Assembly (NCBI GenBank): GCA_020634035.1
Contig: JACKCM010000005.1
Coordinates: 434,001 to 498,000, forward strand
Length of the DNA: 64,000 bases
Reading direction: 5' to 3'
Source of the DNA: Candidatus Obscuribacterales bacterium
GTDB lineage: Bacteria; Cyanobacteriota; Vampirovibrionia; Obscuribacterales; Obscuribacteraceae
The notes beneath the pieces were generated by a model, which did no database searches, was not told where the DNA came from, and saw only the letters and a program-made list of their open reading frames with translations. Every line of letters begins with the position of its first letter. The first letter of the stretch is position 1. The position numbers were made by a program, and so were the translations under genes. Positions 8,389 through 16,997 of the stretch are shown here, piece by piece.

Positions 8389-10485
8389 CTAAAACTTCTC
8401 TCCAAAACCGACAGTCAATCGCGGTGTCCATCCGCCCAGAGCGGCATTGAGAAGAGGCAGACCATAGTCGATACGAACCAGACCCAGCATGGGAAGCTTC
8501 ACACGCAGACCGAGACCGACCGATGCACCCATATTAGATCTTCCGAAGAGACCGTTGGATAGACTGTTTCCGGAGACTCCACCGACATCGGCGAAGGCCG
8601 CCAGTTTGACATGCTTGTCAATCATCTGACCGACTTTTGAACTCTTGGGTAGAGGCACTCTGGTTCTCACTTCGGCTGTGGCCATGAGCATCGAAGTCCC
8701 GGTGCCCAGATCCGAGAACTGTCTGTAACCCCGGATGCCGTTCCATCCGCCCAGTCTGTACTGGGCAAACTGAGGCATGCCACCTACGGCGCTGCCGCCC
8801 TGGATGTTGAATGCCAGAGTCGTGGACTTGCCAAGGGGCTTGAATTTAGAGAAGCTCGCTCCGGCTTTGGCGAAGCTTGCACCGCTCAGTCCTATGGAAG
8901 GACCGACCGAAATTTTGGCATGGGTGCCCCGGGTCGGGTCTATATAAGCGTCTCTTGTATCGTAGACGAGGGAGGGATTGAGCGAAAAGAAAGTGCCGCC
9001 CTGGAGCTGGTCGCTTCTGACGCTGCCGGCAAGAGCGTTGGCGCTGGCTAAGTCAGTCGCTTTGCCCATGGATAGAGCTCGTTGAGCCATGGACTCCACT
9101 GCCGAGCCGGTGCTCAGATAATTGCCCAGGTCTTTGAGGCTGGTGTTCTCGCCCATGAGACCGAGATTGAGATGAAAGTTACGCTTGAGGGGTTTAGAAA
9201 GGGTGACGCTGGCTCCCAGAGAACGTTGCTGGGCCTGGTCTATCAAAAGACTGGCATAGTTGCGCCCGAATCCGTTTACCGAAAGCGATGTGTCGGTGCC
9301 TCTGAGATGGGGCTCGGTCCAGGAGGCTTCCACCTGGTAGGTGCGTCCGGTGGGCAGGAAGGAATTGCCTCCATTATTGATGGAGTTGTTCAGGTTGCTG
9401 AGCATGCCCGAGCCGAGTTGAGAATTGAAGGAGAGCTGCTGACCTCTTCCCTTGAAGTTGTTGTCCGAGAAGCTTAACGAGCCAAATGGTCCGGCCATCG
9501 AATCGACACCGCCGCCAAGACCGATGGAGCCGGTGCGTTTTTCGTCCACTTCTACCTTGAGGATGAATTTGTTGGGGTCATCAGGAGAGGGCTGAAGGCT
9601 TCTTCTTATATCCTGAAAGTAACCATTTCCGTAGAGCTTTCTCAGGTCCTGGGTGAGTTGTTGCTCGTTGTAGACCGCGCCTTCTTTGAGTCCGATGGCG
9701 TTTTTTATGATGAAGTCTTTGGTCTTTCTGTTGCCTGTGATCTCGATTTTGTCTACCTGTCCTTCGTTGACAGTGAGGCTGACACTGCCGTCAGGGAAGT
9801 CTTTGACGTCGGTGACCCGGGCAAGAAGAAAACCTTTTTCGTGGTAGAGCTCTTCCAGCTTTTCGATGGAATGAGAAAGTTGCGTGAGGTTCTGGGGTTT
9901 ACCCAGCTGATCGGCAAAGATTTTGGATATCTCTTTAGAGTCGATTACATTATTGCCCTGGAAAGAAAACTGAGTAACCGGGGCGTTTTCAACCACTCGA
10001 ATTTTGAGCAGCACTCCCGATGTTGTTCTCTCCGGCACCACCTGTAGAGACTTATCATCGAAGTAGCCCATATCATTGATGGCTTGCAAATCATCGAGGA
10101 CCTGGCTTCGATCGAATCTGTCACCGGGTTTCGTTTTGAGCACCTGAGTAATTGCTTCTGTAGGAACCAGACGATTACCCTGGATTTGAATTTCTTCCAC
10201 ACTCAGATCTCGACCCTCGGAGTTGCCGGTGGCTGCCGAAGTGTCGGTGGTGGGGGTCTCTTCGATAAGGCGTGGCGAAAGCTCTTGATCTTCGGAGTCA
10301 CCGTCGGTTTCGTCTTCCGAGATCTCTGCTTCTATAACTTTTGCGTCCGAAACTCCGCCTGCGGCCAGGGCTGCTGTCGGATAGGCAACGGGCAATGTCC
10401 CGCCTAATAGAAGGGAGAAGGCGAGGAAGCTGTTGAGCAGCTTTCTTGTGAGCTCTTTATTTTTTCGGTGCTTTTTCGAAGTCAC
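8389..10485 (-). CDS. bamA: Outer-membrane protein assembly factor BamA (Omp85)
   Basis: Core of the outer-membrane beta-barrel insertion machine. After a signal peptide (about 1-42, ending ALAAG) and an acidic linker come three POTRA-like units, each opening with a typical strand: EIQIQGNRLV (near 95), QFSFQGNNVID (near 172) and KIEITGNRKTKDFI (near 245). The 16-stranded barrel occupies about 325-698, with the Omp85 signature IRGYRQF near residue 582 and a terminal aromatic (GFGEKF). Three POTRAs are fewer than the five of proteobacterial BamA and match the number in cyanobacterial Omp85. At 698 residues it is normal for that type. The start is GTG with a weak ribosome binding site, and I found no better alternative. 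It leads the bamA-skp-lpxD-lpxC block. Confidence 0.92.
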   Translation of the reverse strand: MTSKKHRKNKELTRKLLNSFLAFSLLLGGTLPVAYPTAALAAGGVSDAKVIEAEISEDETDGDSEDQELSPRLIEETPTTDTSAATGNSEGRDLSVEEIQIQGNRLVPTEAITQVLKTKPGDRFDRSQVLDDLQAINDMGYFDDKSLQVVPERTTSGVLLKIRVVENAPVTQFSFQGNNVIDSKEISKIFADQLGKPQNLTQLSHSIEKLEELYHEKGFLLARVTDVKDFPDGSVSLTVNEGQVDKIEITGNRKTKDFIIKNAIGLKEGAVYNEQQLTQDLRKLYGNGYFQDIRRSLQPSPDDPNKFILKVEVDEKRTGSIGLGGGVDSMAGPFGSLSFSDNNFKGRGQQLSFNSQLGSGMLSNLNNSINNGGNSFLPTGRTYQVEASWTEPHLRGTDTSLSVNGFGRNYASLLIDQAQQRSLGASVTLSKPLKRNFHLNLGLMGENTSLKDLGNYLSTGSAVESMAQRALSMGKATDLASANALAGSVRSDQLQGGTFFSLNPSLVYDTRDAYIDPTRGTHAKISVGPSIGLSGASFAKAGASFSKFKPLGKSTTLAFNIQGGSAVGGMPQFAQYRLGGWNGIRGYRQFSDLGTGTSMLMATAEVRTRVPLPKSSKVGQMIDKHVKLAAFADVGGVSGNSLSNGLFGRSNMGASVGLGLRVKLPMLGLVRIDYGLPLLNAALGGWTPRLTVGFGEKF

Positions 10486-10697
10486 TTTGAAAACACTGAT
10501 TTGTGATCTGGCGCCATTTTAGCATGATGCTCAAGCATGCCAAGGTGTTCCCGGGGGCAAGGTTGTAATGTTGTGATGTCAAGTGGATGGAAGATACTGT
10601 CAGCAGGCAGGATGCTTGTTTCGCTCAAGTTAAATAAAAAATCATCGCTGCCGAATTTATAAACATTAGCCATCCACGCCTTTGAACAGATAACAGT

Positions 10698-11354
10698 CTA
10701 GCCACCGGTTATTCTGGTTGTCGGTGGCGAGACCAGTCCTTTTTCCAGGACCAGAACGCTGTTGTAGTAATGCATCGAGGTGGTGGTGCGGGTGAACATC
10801 GATACATCGAGATCCTCTTTGTCTCTGGAATGCCAGGCATTGAGCTGGTCGACAAGGTTTTTCGAATATTCTATGAAGCTGTCGGGCTCTTTCAGACCAC
10901 CGCCATATTCGCTCCAATAGCTGGTATGCAGGTCTTCTGCCAGATAGACACCGCCGGGTTTGACTTTGGGATACAGCTCTTCGAAGGAGTTTATCTGTTG
11001 CTTCATCGTATGACCACCGTCATCGATGACGATATCGAGAGCGCCTACCTGGGCAACAAGCTTTCTCAAAAAGGTTCGGTCTTCCTGATCACCGATTATA
11101 ACTTTGATACCATCCTCTTCGAAGTCTTTACAGACCGGATCGATATCGACTCCGAAGATCTTCGCCTGGGGACCGAAGTATTTGCGCCACATCGCCAGGG
11201 ATCCACCCTTGAAAACACCTATCTCCAGCACTTTTACCGGCTTGTTGCGAAACCGGGCAAAGTGCCGGTGATAGATATCGAAGTAGTGGGTCCACTTATC
11301 TATTAGCCGACCCTGGTTCTTTTCGAATAGCTCTAAAAGAGGATTGCTTTCCAA
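10698..11354 (-). CDS. SAM-dependent methyltransferase (CmcI/rhamnosyl O-methyltransferase-like)
   Basis: Class I methyltransferase of 218 residues. VKVLEIGVFKGGSLAMW (about 40-56) is the SAM-binding motif I, followed by IFGVDIDP (motif II acidic) and DIVIDDGGHTMKQQ (near 106), the metal-binding DDGGH pattern typical of the MycE/ElmM sugar O-methyltransferase and cephalosporin-hydroxylase-like family. KPGGVYLAEDLHTSY closes the fold. This suggests Mg-dependent O-methylation of a sugar on a glycan, glycolipid or metabolite, but the acceptor is unknown. It starts at TTG, the only plausible start. It follows the aldehyde dehydrogenase gene on the same strand with 35 bp between, and precedes bamA. 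Confidence 0.8.
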   Translation of the reverse strand: MESNPLLELFEKNQGRLIDKWTHYFDIYHRHFARFRNKPVKVLEIGVFKGGSLAMWRKYFGPQAKIFGVDIDPVCKDFEEDGIKVIIGDQEDRTFLRKLVAQVGALDIVIDDGGHTMKQQINSFEELYPKVKPGGVYLAEDLHTSYWSEYGGGLKEPDSFIEYSKNLVDQLNAWHSRDKEDLDVSMFTRTTTSMHYYNSVLVLEKGLVSPPTTRITGG

Positions 11355-11389
11355 GGTCGATTGACCGCCTTTTCAGGTTGTTGAACAGA

Positions 11390-12892
11390 TTAGTTGTCGA
11401 ACCACTTTATTGGAAACGGTTCCATGTTGACGTTTATCTGTTTGACCTCGGTATAGTTTTCCAGACCGTAGGTACCGAGCTCACGCCCCCAGCCGCTCTG
11501 TTTATAACCACCCCAGGGGCATTCGTTATAGGTATTGTGATAACCGTTTATCCAGGTGATACCGGCTTTCAGTCCCTTGATGAAACGATGGGCACGGGTG
11601 ATGTCATTGGTGAAGACCGCTCCGGCCAGACCGAATGTGGTGTCATTGGCTAACTTCAAGGCTTCTTCTTCGGTCGAGAAACGCTGAAGCACCACCACCG
11701 GTCCGAAGATCTCTTCCTGGACAATTCTCATGTCCGGTCTGGTCTCACTGAATACGGTGGGGCTTACATAATAGCCGTTGCCGAAAGACTTGCCCTGCAG
11801 GCTCTGACCGCCGGTTTCAAGACGTGCTCCTTCTCTTTGACCGATCTCGATATAGTCCATAACCCGGGCCAGTTGTTTGTCATTGACCAGAGGCCCCATC
11901 TCTGTTGCCGGATCGATACCGGGTCCGATTTTGATCTTCTTCGCTCTTTCACAAAGGCGATGTAGAAATTCGTGATAGACCGAATCCTCGATAATCATTC
12001 TGGAGCCGGCAGAGCAGACCTGGCCTGCGTTGCAGTAGATGGCGAAAAGGGCATAGTCCACGGCGATATCGATATCGAAATCTCCGAAGACCACCATCGG
12101 CGATTTGCCGCCTAATTCAAGAGTCACTTTCTTTAGATTGGAGAGAGCAGCCTGGGCCACGGCTTTGCCTGTTTTGACACTACCGGTGAAGGCAAGCTTG
12201 TCCACCAGATGACTTTCGGCAATTACATGACCCACATCAGGACCGCCACCGGGAACGATGTTGACCACACCGTTGGGCAGTCCTGCTTCTTGCAGAATTT
12301 CAGCCAGCATAATAGCGGTGAGGGGAGTGAATTCGGAAGGCTTCAACACACAGGTGTTGCCGGCGCAAAGTGCCGGAGCCAGCTTCCAGGCTGCCATCAG
12401 AAGAGGATAATTCCAGGGGATGATCTGACCACAAACCCCAATCGGTTCTCTGACGATTGATGTTACCGACGGTGCCGGTACTTCTACAGTCTCGCCCTGG
12501 GGCTTGGTGGCGAGACCGGCATAATATCTGAAACAAGCCGCTGCATCGGCCATGTCGTAGACAGACTCTCTAATCGGTTTACCACCGTTGAGGGTCTCTA
12601 CTTCTGCCAGTTGTTCAGCTCTCTCTTCGATAAGATCCGCTGTTTTGAAGAGGATTTTGGCTCGGTCTACAGCGCTGGTCTTGGTCCAGGGACCTTCGTC
12701 GAAGGCACGTCTGGCGCTGTGTATAGCTTCTTCAGCCAGCTTGGCGTCTGCTTCCTGGACTTTCGCCAGGACTGTGCCATCGGCCGGATTGATCAGCTCT
12801 CTTTCTGAGCTGCCATCACGAAAGTTGCCGTCTATCCATAACTGCCATTTACGATCGAAGTCGATTTTGGATACCGCTACTGTCTGAGCCAT
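11390..12892 (-). CDS. NAD(P)-dependent aldehyde dehydrogenase
   Basis: A 500-residue ALDH superfamily enzyme that oxidises an aldehyde to the acid. It shows the Rossmann motif FTGSVKTGKAV, the catalytic general base in TLELGGKSP (near residue 258) and the nucleophile Cys in NAGQVCSAGSR (near 292). Substrate segments resemble betaine-aldehyde or gamma-aminobutyraldehyde dehydrogenases (the C-terminal WGGYKQSGWGRELG is typical of that branch), but the substrate is not certain. An AAGAGGT ribosome binding site lies ten bases upstream of the ATG. It is divergent from tmk; 196 bp separate the two genes. Confidence 0.9.
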   Translation of the reverse strand: MAQTVAVSKIDFDRKWQLWIDGNFRDGSSERELINPADGTVLAKVQEADAKLAEEAIHSARRAFDEGPWTKTSAVDRAKILFKTADLIEERAEQLAEVETLNGGKPIRESVYDMADAAACFRYYAGLATKPQGETVEVPAPSVTSIVREPIGVCGQIIPWNYPLLMAAWKLAPALCAGNTCVLKPSEFTPLTAIMLAEILQEAGLPNGVVNIVPGGGPDVGHVIAESHLVDKLAFTGSVKTGKAVAQAALSNLKKVTLELGGKSPMVVFGDFDIDIAVDYALFAIYCNAGQVCSAGSRMIIEDSVYHEFLHRLCERAKKIKIGPGIDPATEMGPLVNDKQLARVMDYIEIGQREGARLETGGQSLQGKSFGNGYYVSPTVFSETRPDMRIVQEEIFGPVVVLQRFSTEEEALKLANDTTFGLAGAVFTNDITRAHRFIKGLKAGITWINGYHNTYNECPWGGYKQSGWGRELGTYGLENYTEVKQINVNMEPFPIKWFDN

Positions 12893-12982
12893 CGTGACTG
12901 ACCTCTTGCTTAGAATATGTGAATATCAAATGATATCACCTTCTATTGCCTTATTTAGCCTGTTGACGGCTTAAATGGCATG

Positions 12983-13011
12983 TTAACTGATATTCAGCTA
13001 TGGTCTATAAT
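12983..13011 (+). promoter_or_regulatory. Sigma70-type promoter for tmk
   Basis: TTAACT (12983-12988) and a perfect TATAAT (13006-13011) are separated by 17 bp. Transcription would start near 13018, about 70 bases before the tmk ATG. It is also the reason to reject the longer tmk start at 13011, which would sit inside the -10 box. Confidence 0.6.
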
Positions 13012-13088
13012 TGTCTCCGCTTATTATTTTGGAGCAGGCGCTTGTTGCCAAGCGCTTCTTTGAAGAATCACTTGTTGGACAGAGAATA

Positions 13089-13760
13089 ATGAATCAGACA
13101 GGTCCCACTTACAAAGGCACTTTCGTCACCCTCGAAGGGCCGGAAGGGGCGGGCAAAACCACCCAGGTGAAGTTGCTTTCCAAAGAGTTGAAAGCCCTCG
13201 GGGTAGATCACGAAGTGACCAGAGATCCCGGCGGCACTGCCCTTGGCAAACAGATTCGACGTATTCTTTTATCCAACGATTATGTGGTGGCGCCGCTGGC
13301 TGAGTTGCTGCTCTATCAAGCCGACCGGGCTCAGCATGTGGCCGAGAAGATTCTGCCCGCTCTAGAGCGTGGAGCCCTGGTTATCTGCGACCGTTATATA
13401 GACTCTACCGTTGCCTATCAAGGCTATGGTAGAGAGCTCGATTTCGAGCTGATTAATACCCTCAACCAGATGTCAACCCAGGGGCTGACTCCTGATCTCA
13501 CTATCCTTTTCGACATTGAAAGTGCCGACGGCCTCTCGCGCTTGCATCCCGGCGGTCATGATCGAATGGAGCGGGAGGATATCGAGTTTCATCGAAGAGT
13601 GCGCGAGGGTTATCGCAAAATAGCCAGTGCCAACCCTGATAGATTCGAGATTCTCGATGCTTCCAAAGCGATGACAACAGTGCAGGAAGAATTCAGAAAG
13701 ATTCTCTCAACCCATTTCGGCGAGAGACATCGGCTTGCCGAAGTGATGACCAGGATATAG
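13089..13760 (+). CDS. tmk: Thymidylate kinase
   Basis: Phosphorylates dTMP to dTDP for DNA synthesis. The P-loop EGPEGAGKTTQ lies at about residues 14-24, the DR(Y/H) motif ICDRYIDSTVAYQGYGR near 104, and the LID region with HDRMEREDIEFH near 158. At 223 residues it is slightly longer than the usual about 210. The ATG at 13089 is chosen because homologues begin a few residues before the GTFVTLEGPEGAG strand; an upstream TTG at 13011 overlaps the predicted -10 box. The frame stays open between 13011 and 13089 but shows no family match there. Confidence 0.93.
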   Translation: MNQTGPTYKGTFVTLEGPEGAGKTTQVKLLSKELKALGVDHEVTRDPGGTALGKQIRRILLSNDYVVAPLAELLLYQADRAQHVAEKILPALERGALVICDRYIDSTVAYQGYGRELDFELINTLNQMSTQGLTPDLTILFDIESADGLSRLHPGGHDRMEREDIEFHRRVREGYRKIASANPDRFEILDASKAMTTVQEEFRKILSTHFGERHRLAEVMTRI

Positions 13761-13771
13761 GCTCTTAGATT

Positions 13772-14437
13772 TTATGGCTTCATTTTAGAAGAGCATTCCG
13801 AGCCGATTTGCTCGAGTTCTCTTCGCATCTGGGCTTCATCGCTTGGATCTATATTGCCGGAGCCGGCCACTCTGAGAGCGCGTTCTTTCTCTTTGATCTC
13901 GGCAATTCTAGCTGAAAGCCTTGAAATATCTGCTTCCGCCATTCTTCTCTCGAGCCTGGCTTTCTCTAGATAATTACCCAGGTCCTGAAGCTCCACCGCC
14001 AGTGGTGGCACAGCAGGAGCCACTGATTGAGTCACCTTCGAAATTGCCAGCACCGGCATCGGATAGGCATAGCTGAAACTTTCAGGACGCGGAGCCCAGG
14101 GATAGAAGAATCCTGAAGGGGCTTTCCACATGGGCAGGGCGACACTGCCGGCCTTTACAGAATAGAAACCGTTGCCCACATCTTGTGGCATTCCGAAAGA
14201 TGGATAGCCTGCCGTGGTCGACTGATAAGGATTGGAGAAGCCGAAGCCCACAGTTTTTCTACCCGGGCTACCCTGGTTGCTGCGGTAGACATTGGCCTGG
14301 GCTGAAGCTTGAGGAGCTGTTAGCACCCCTGCCAGAAATAGAATCAACATGTATAGCAGCACAGCCAGCAACTTGAAATCCGAGCCGGAGCTTTTAGTTA
14401 TTTTGTTGTGGTCTACTTGCCGGGTGTTTTTGAGCAT
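13772..14437 (-). CDS. Exported protein with C-terminal coiled coil, unknown
   Basis: I do not recognise this 221-residue protein. The ATG at 14437 is chosen because CAGGAGAG lies just upstream and because it clears the stop of the preceding gene at 14460. It begins with a basic n-region and a long hydrophobic segment (about 20-42) ending in APQASAQA, so it is a signal peptide or anchor. The mature part is rich in Pro, Tyr, Ser and Phe (about 50-140; motifs such as WKAPSGFFYPWAPRPESF). It ends with a charged helix (about 150-210; LERRMAEADISRLSARI) that should form a coiled coil. Together with the adjacent membrane protein it may form a small envelope operon. It ends 12 bp from the tmk stop (convergent). 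Confidence 0.6.
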   Translation of the reverse strand: MLKNTRQVDHNKITKSSGSDFKLLAVLLYMLILFLAGVLTAPQASAQANVYRSNQGSPGRKTVGFGFSNPYQSTTAGYPSFGMPQDVGNGFYSVKAGSVALPMWKAPSGFFYPWAPRPESFSYAYPMPVLAISKVTQSVAPAVPPLAVELQDLGNYLEKARLERRMAEADISRLSARIAEIKEKERALRVAGSGNIDPSDEAQMRRELEQIGSECSSKMKP

Positions 14438-14459
14438 CGCTCTCTCCTGGACATTGAGG

Positions 14460-14939
14460 TCATAGACTCTCTGACGTAGAACTCTTTGCAGATGTTTCAA
14501 CATGTCTTCGGATTTCTCTGTCACCCTGGGGCGAGAACCATTGATAATTAATAGACTCTCCGCAGAGCCAGACTGAAACAAGGCTCCAGAAACCTATGTA
14601 GCCAAGGGAATTTGTTTCGAAAAAGCCGGTGCTCGGCAATCCGCCGGTTAAAACCAGGCAGATAATGCCTGGAATAGAGAGAACCAGGCAGGCGATGGCT
14701 AGTTTGCTCGCTGCCAGCATCATAGGCTTAGCCAGCAATGCCCGGCGAGTGTTCTTCAAAGACAATCCTAGAAGGAAAACAACCGCCGCCACACCCAGTC
14801 CATGTAAGGCGGCTTCGAAGAAAATATTGCAGACCACGCCGCCCAGGGCGTCGGTTACGGTATGGACCGCTTCTTGAAAGTTGAATTTATCGCTGCTTTC
14901 CATGATATGAAAGAATGATATAACGCTTTTCTCGATCAT
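14460..14939 (-). CDS. Small integral membrane protein, unknown
   Basis: A 159-residue protein with about three to four hydrophobic helices (near residues 35-58, 72-100 and 112-130), and a charged C-terminal tail. No family motif is recognised. It lies 18 bp after the TPR gene and 22 bp before the exported coiled-coil protein on the same strand, so the three are probably cotranscribed. The start at 14939 has only a weak ribosome binding site; Met12 (14903) is an alternative. Confidence 0.55.
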   Translation of the reverse strand: MIEKSVISFFHIMESSDKFNFQEAVHTVTDALGGVVCNIFFEAALHGLGVAAVVFLLGLSLKNTRRALLAKPMMLAASKLAIACLVLSIPGIICLVLTGGLPSTGFFETNSLGYIGFWSLVSVWLCGESINYQWFSPQGDREIRRHVETSAKSSTSESL

Positions 14940-14957
14940 TCATTATCAAGCGTTCAA

Positions 14958-16370
14958 TTAGCTGTCAGGCTTTACACCAATAGACCTGGAGGAATCTCCT
15001 GCTTTGCCGGGCTCTGTGCCAATCGCCTCTCCTTGCAGGGTTTTGCCCAGGTTTATGAATGCCGCAGCCAGATTTGGATCTATTCTTATAGCTTGCCGCC
15101 ACTCTTCGATGGCTTTCTGTGGATCTCCCAGTTGAACGTAGGCAAGGCCAAGATTGTTTCTGGCAGCGGCATTGACCGGTTCATATTTGAGGCTCTCTTG
15201 AAATGCGCTTGCCGCCTGGCTGGCAAGACCGGCTTGCAGAAGGGCGCAGCCGAGATTGAAATGGGCACAGGGATAGTCACGCTTGAGCTGAATTGCCTGG
15301 CGCCAGACATTTACCGCCTGATCATAGCGTTTGAGCTTGAAAAGAACGATACCCAGGTTGTTCCTGGCTCGATAATAGCCGGGATCTAACTTGAGCGTTT
15401 TCTCCAGAACAAATGCCGCTTCAGGAAGGTGATTCATCTTCCAGAGCACCACCGCCAGGGTGTTTAGCACTTCGGGATTCTCGGGATGTTCGTCGGCCAG
15501 CTTGACCAGAAGCTTGTGGGCTTCAGACAAATTGGCTTCCCGTTCTGATTCTGTATCGCTTTCGGCAAGGCACTTGGCAATTCTGAGATCGAGAGATAGA
15601 GAGTCCCCGCCCTGCTGTTTGGCTTCTCTGTATTCTAATAATGCCTGTTCGAATCGTCCCAGATCGCGCAGGCTATCGCCCAGATCGCGTCTTGCTTCCA
15701 CATTGCTCGGATTTAGCTTGAGTGCTTTTTGATAAGCCTCCAGTGCTCCTTCATGATCGTTTCTCATGGCGAGCACATGACCGAGATTGTACTGGGCTCC
15801 GGCATAGTCGGATTTGAGATGAAGCGCCCGATAGCAATTCTCCAGGGCTTCTTTGGTATCGCCTTTGGCTAGATAAGCGCTGGCCAGGTTGTTGTAGAGT
15901 TCTGCTTTGCCCGGCGCTCTTTCAATCGCTTTCTTAAGATGCTCCACGGCCAGGTCGTTTTCGCCCCGACGCTTGAGACAGACAGCCAGATTGTTTCTCG
16001 CTTCCGGATTGGTCGGTTGTCGGTCGATAACAAGTTCGAAGCGGCGAATCGCCTCGGCCAGAATTCCTCGACCGGCGTAGTCTATTCCTTCGGTCATCAA
16101 TTCTCGTGAACTCAATTCACGCAACTCACGATCAGTGACCGGTCTGAGCAGATCGCTCTGTCTTGGAGTGGTCGGGGATGATAACTCGAGCGAATTTTTT
16201 GATGATTGAGATGATTTAGAGCGAGATAGAAAGACCACCGCTTTGTCCGATTCAGGACGGATGGCATCATAGCGGGGTTCTTTGGCAGAGACCGGGGCAA
16301 AGCCCATGCAGAAGGATGCGCTTGCTATGAACGTTAACAGTGATGCTTTCAGGGAAGAGTGCTGGTTCAA
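14958..16370 (-). CDS. Exported TPR-repeat protein
   Basis: A 470-residue protein with a signal peptide (about 1-29, ending PVSAKE) and a Ser-rich linker (30-75). It then carries about ten tetratricopeptide repeats from about residue 95 to 455 with the classic pattern of small residues at positions 8, 20 and 27 (for example NNLASAYLAKGDTKEALENC and NNLGIVLFKLKRYDQAVNVW). TPR arrays act as protein-protein scaffolds; the partner is unknown. The only plausible start is TTG at 16370. Such periplasmic TPR proteins recur in this window (see 17.0, 35.8 and 38.0 kb). The divergent neighbour is a small secreted protein. Confidence 0.8.
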   Translation of the reverse strand: MNQHSSLKASLLTFIASASFCMGFAPVSAKEPRYDAIRPESDKAVVFLSRSKSSQSSKNSLELSSPTTPRQSDLLRPVTDRELRELSSRELMTEGIDYAGRGILAEAIRRFELVIDRQPTNPEARNNLAVCLKRRGENDLAVEHLKKAIERAPGKAELYNNLASAYLAKGDTKEALENCYRALHLKSDYAGAQYNLGHVLAMRNDHEGALEAYQKALKLNPSNVEARRDLGDSLRDLGRFEQALLEYREAKQQGGDSLSLDLRIAKCLAESDTESEREANLSEAHKLLVKLADEHPENPEVLNTLAVVLWKMNHLPEAAFVLEKTLKLDPGYYRARNNLGIVLFKLKRYDQAVNVWRQAIQLKRDYPCAHFNLGCALLQAGLASQAASAFQESLKYEPVNAAARNNLGLAYVQLGDPQKAIEEWRQAIRIDPNLAAAFINLGKTLQGEAIGTEPGKAGDSSRSIGVKPDS

Positions 16371-16523
16371 CTACTTCATTCTCATCTGGAAAAGATTTCT
16401 ATGTTAGACCAGAACCTTGCATTTTGTTCATCGGCGTTCGAATTTAATCTCTTCCTGTTAGCATGACAGAGTTCAGTCGACAGACGATAGCTAACAGTTG
16501 TGAGATCAAAACAGAAAAGAGAA

Positions 16524-16937
16524 ATGCAGTTACCAAGAAATTATCCTCTCAAAATAACCCTGGCTCTTCTATGTGCACTGGCTCTGCCGCTTGCAGGGCA
16601 GGCTGGTGGCTCCAGCGCGCCGAATCGGGCAGAGAAAGTGGTGATGCAGCTCAAGATGGGCTCCGGTTCTGCCGGCTACCATATGCTTGAATCCGAGCGC
16701 TATGCCAGAGAGATGCAGAAGGGATTGAGAAGGGCACTATATAAGGTGCGGGAAGCGGATAAAGTCTACGCCAAGTCCATAAACAAACCGGATAGCCGTT
16801 ATTTTGAGTCGGTTACCGTGAAACTGGCTACTCTAAAAGAGAAATCGGAAGCGATTGAAAAAGAGATAGACGAAGCCTTTCAAGACCTGAAAGAGTCTAT
16901 CAATCAAACCCTTGTAATGGGTTCTCTGAGCCGTTAG
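16524..16937 (+). CDS. Small secreted helical protein, unknown
   Basis: A 137-residue protein starting at the ATG at 16524, after an AAAAGAGA-like ribosome binding site; a GTG 24 bases upstream is possible. It has a signal peptide (about 1-29, ending LAGQAGG). The mature part is a basic, mostly helical region (YAREMQKGLRRALYKVREAD and later KSEAIEKEIDEAFQDLKESI) with the appearance of a helical hairpin. No family is recognised. It is divergent from the TPR gene and convergent with the 381-residue membrane protein. Confidence 0.55.
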   Translation: MQLPRNYPLKITLALLCALALPLAGQAGGSSAPNRAEKVVMQLKMGSGSAGYHMLESERYAREMQKGLRRALYKVREADKVYAKSINKPDSRYFESVTVKLATLKEKSEAIEKEIDEAFQDLKESINQTLVMGSLSR

Positions 16938-16997
16938 AGGCTGAAGAGAACGGTAAACGAAAAACGAAAAACGAAAAACTATCGCCGCTTAAAAGAT

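Noticed and set aside
10482..10673. 63-codon minus-strand open frame upstream of bamA
   Set aside because: It ends inside the bamA start, has no ribosome binding site or recognisable features, and probably lies in the bamA leader.
13011..13088. Longer N-terminus for thymidylate kinase from a TTG at 13011
   Set aside because: The TTG sits in a perfect TATAAT -10 box, and homologues begin near the ATG at 13089.
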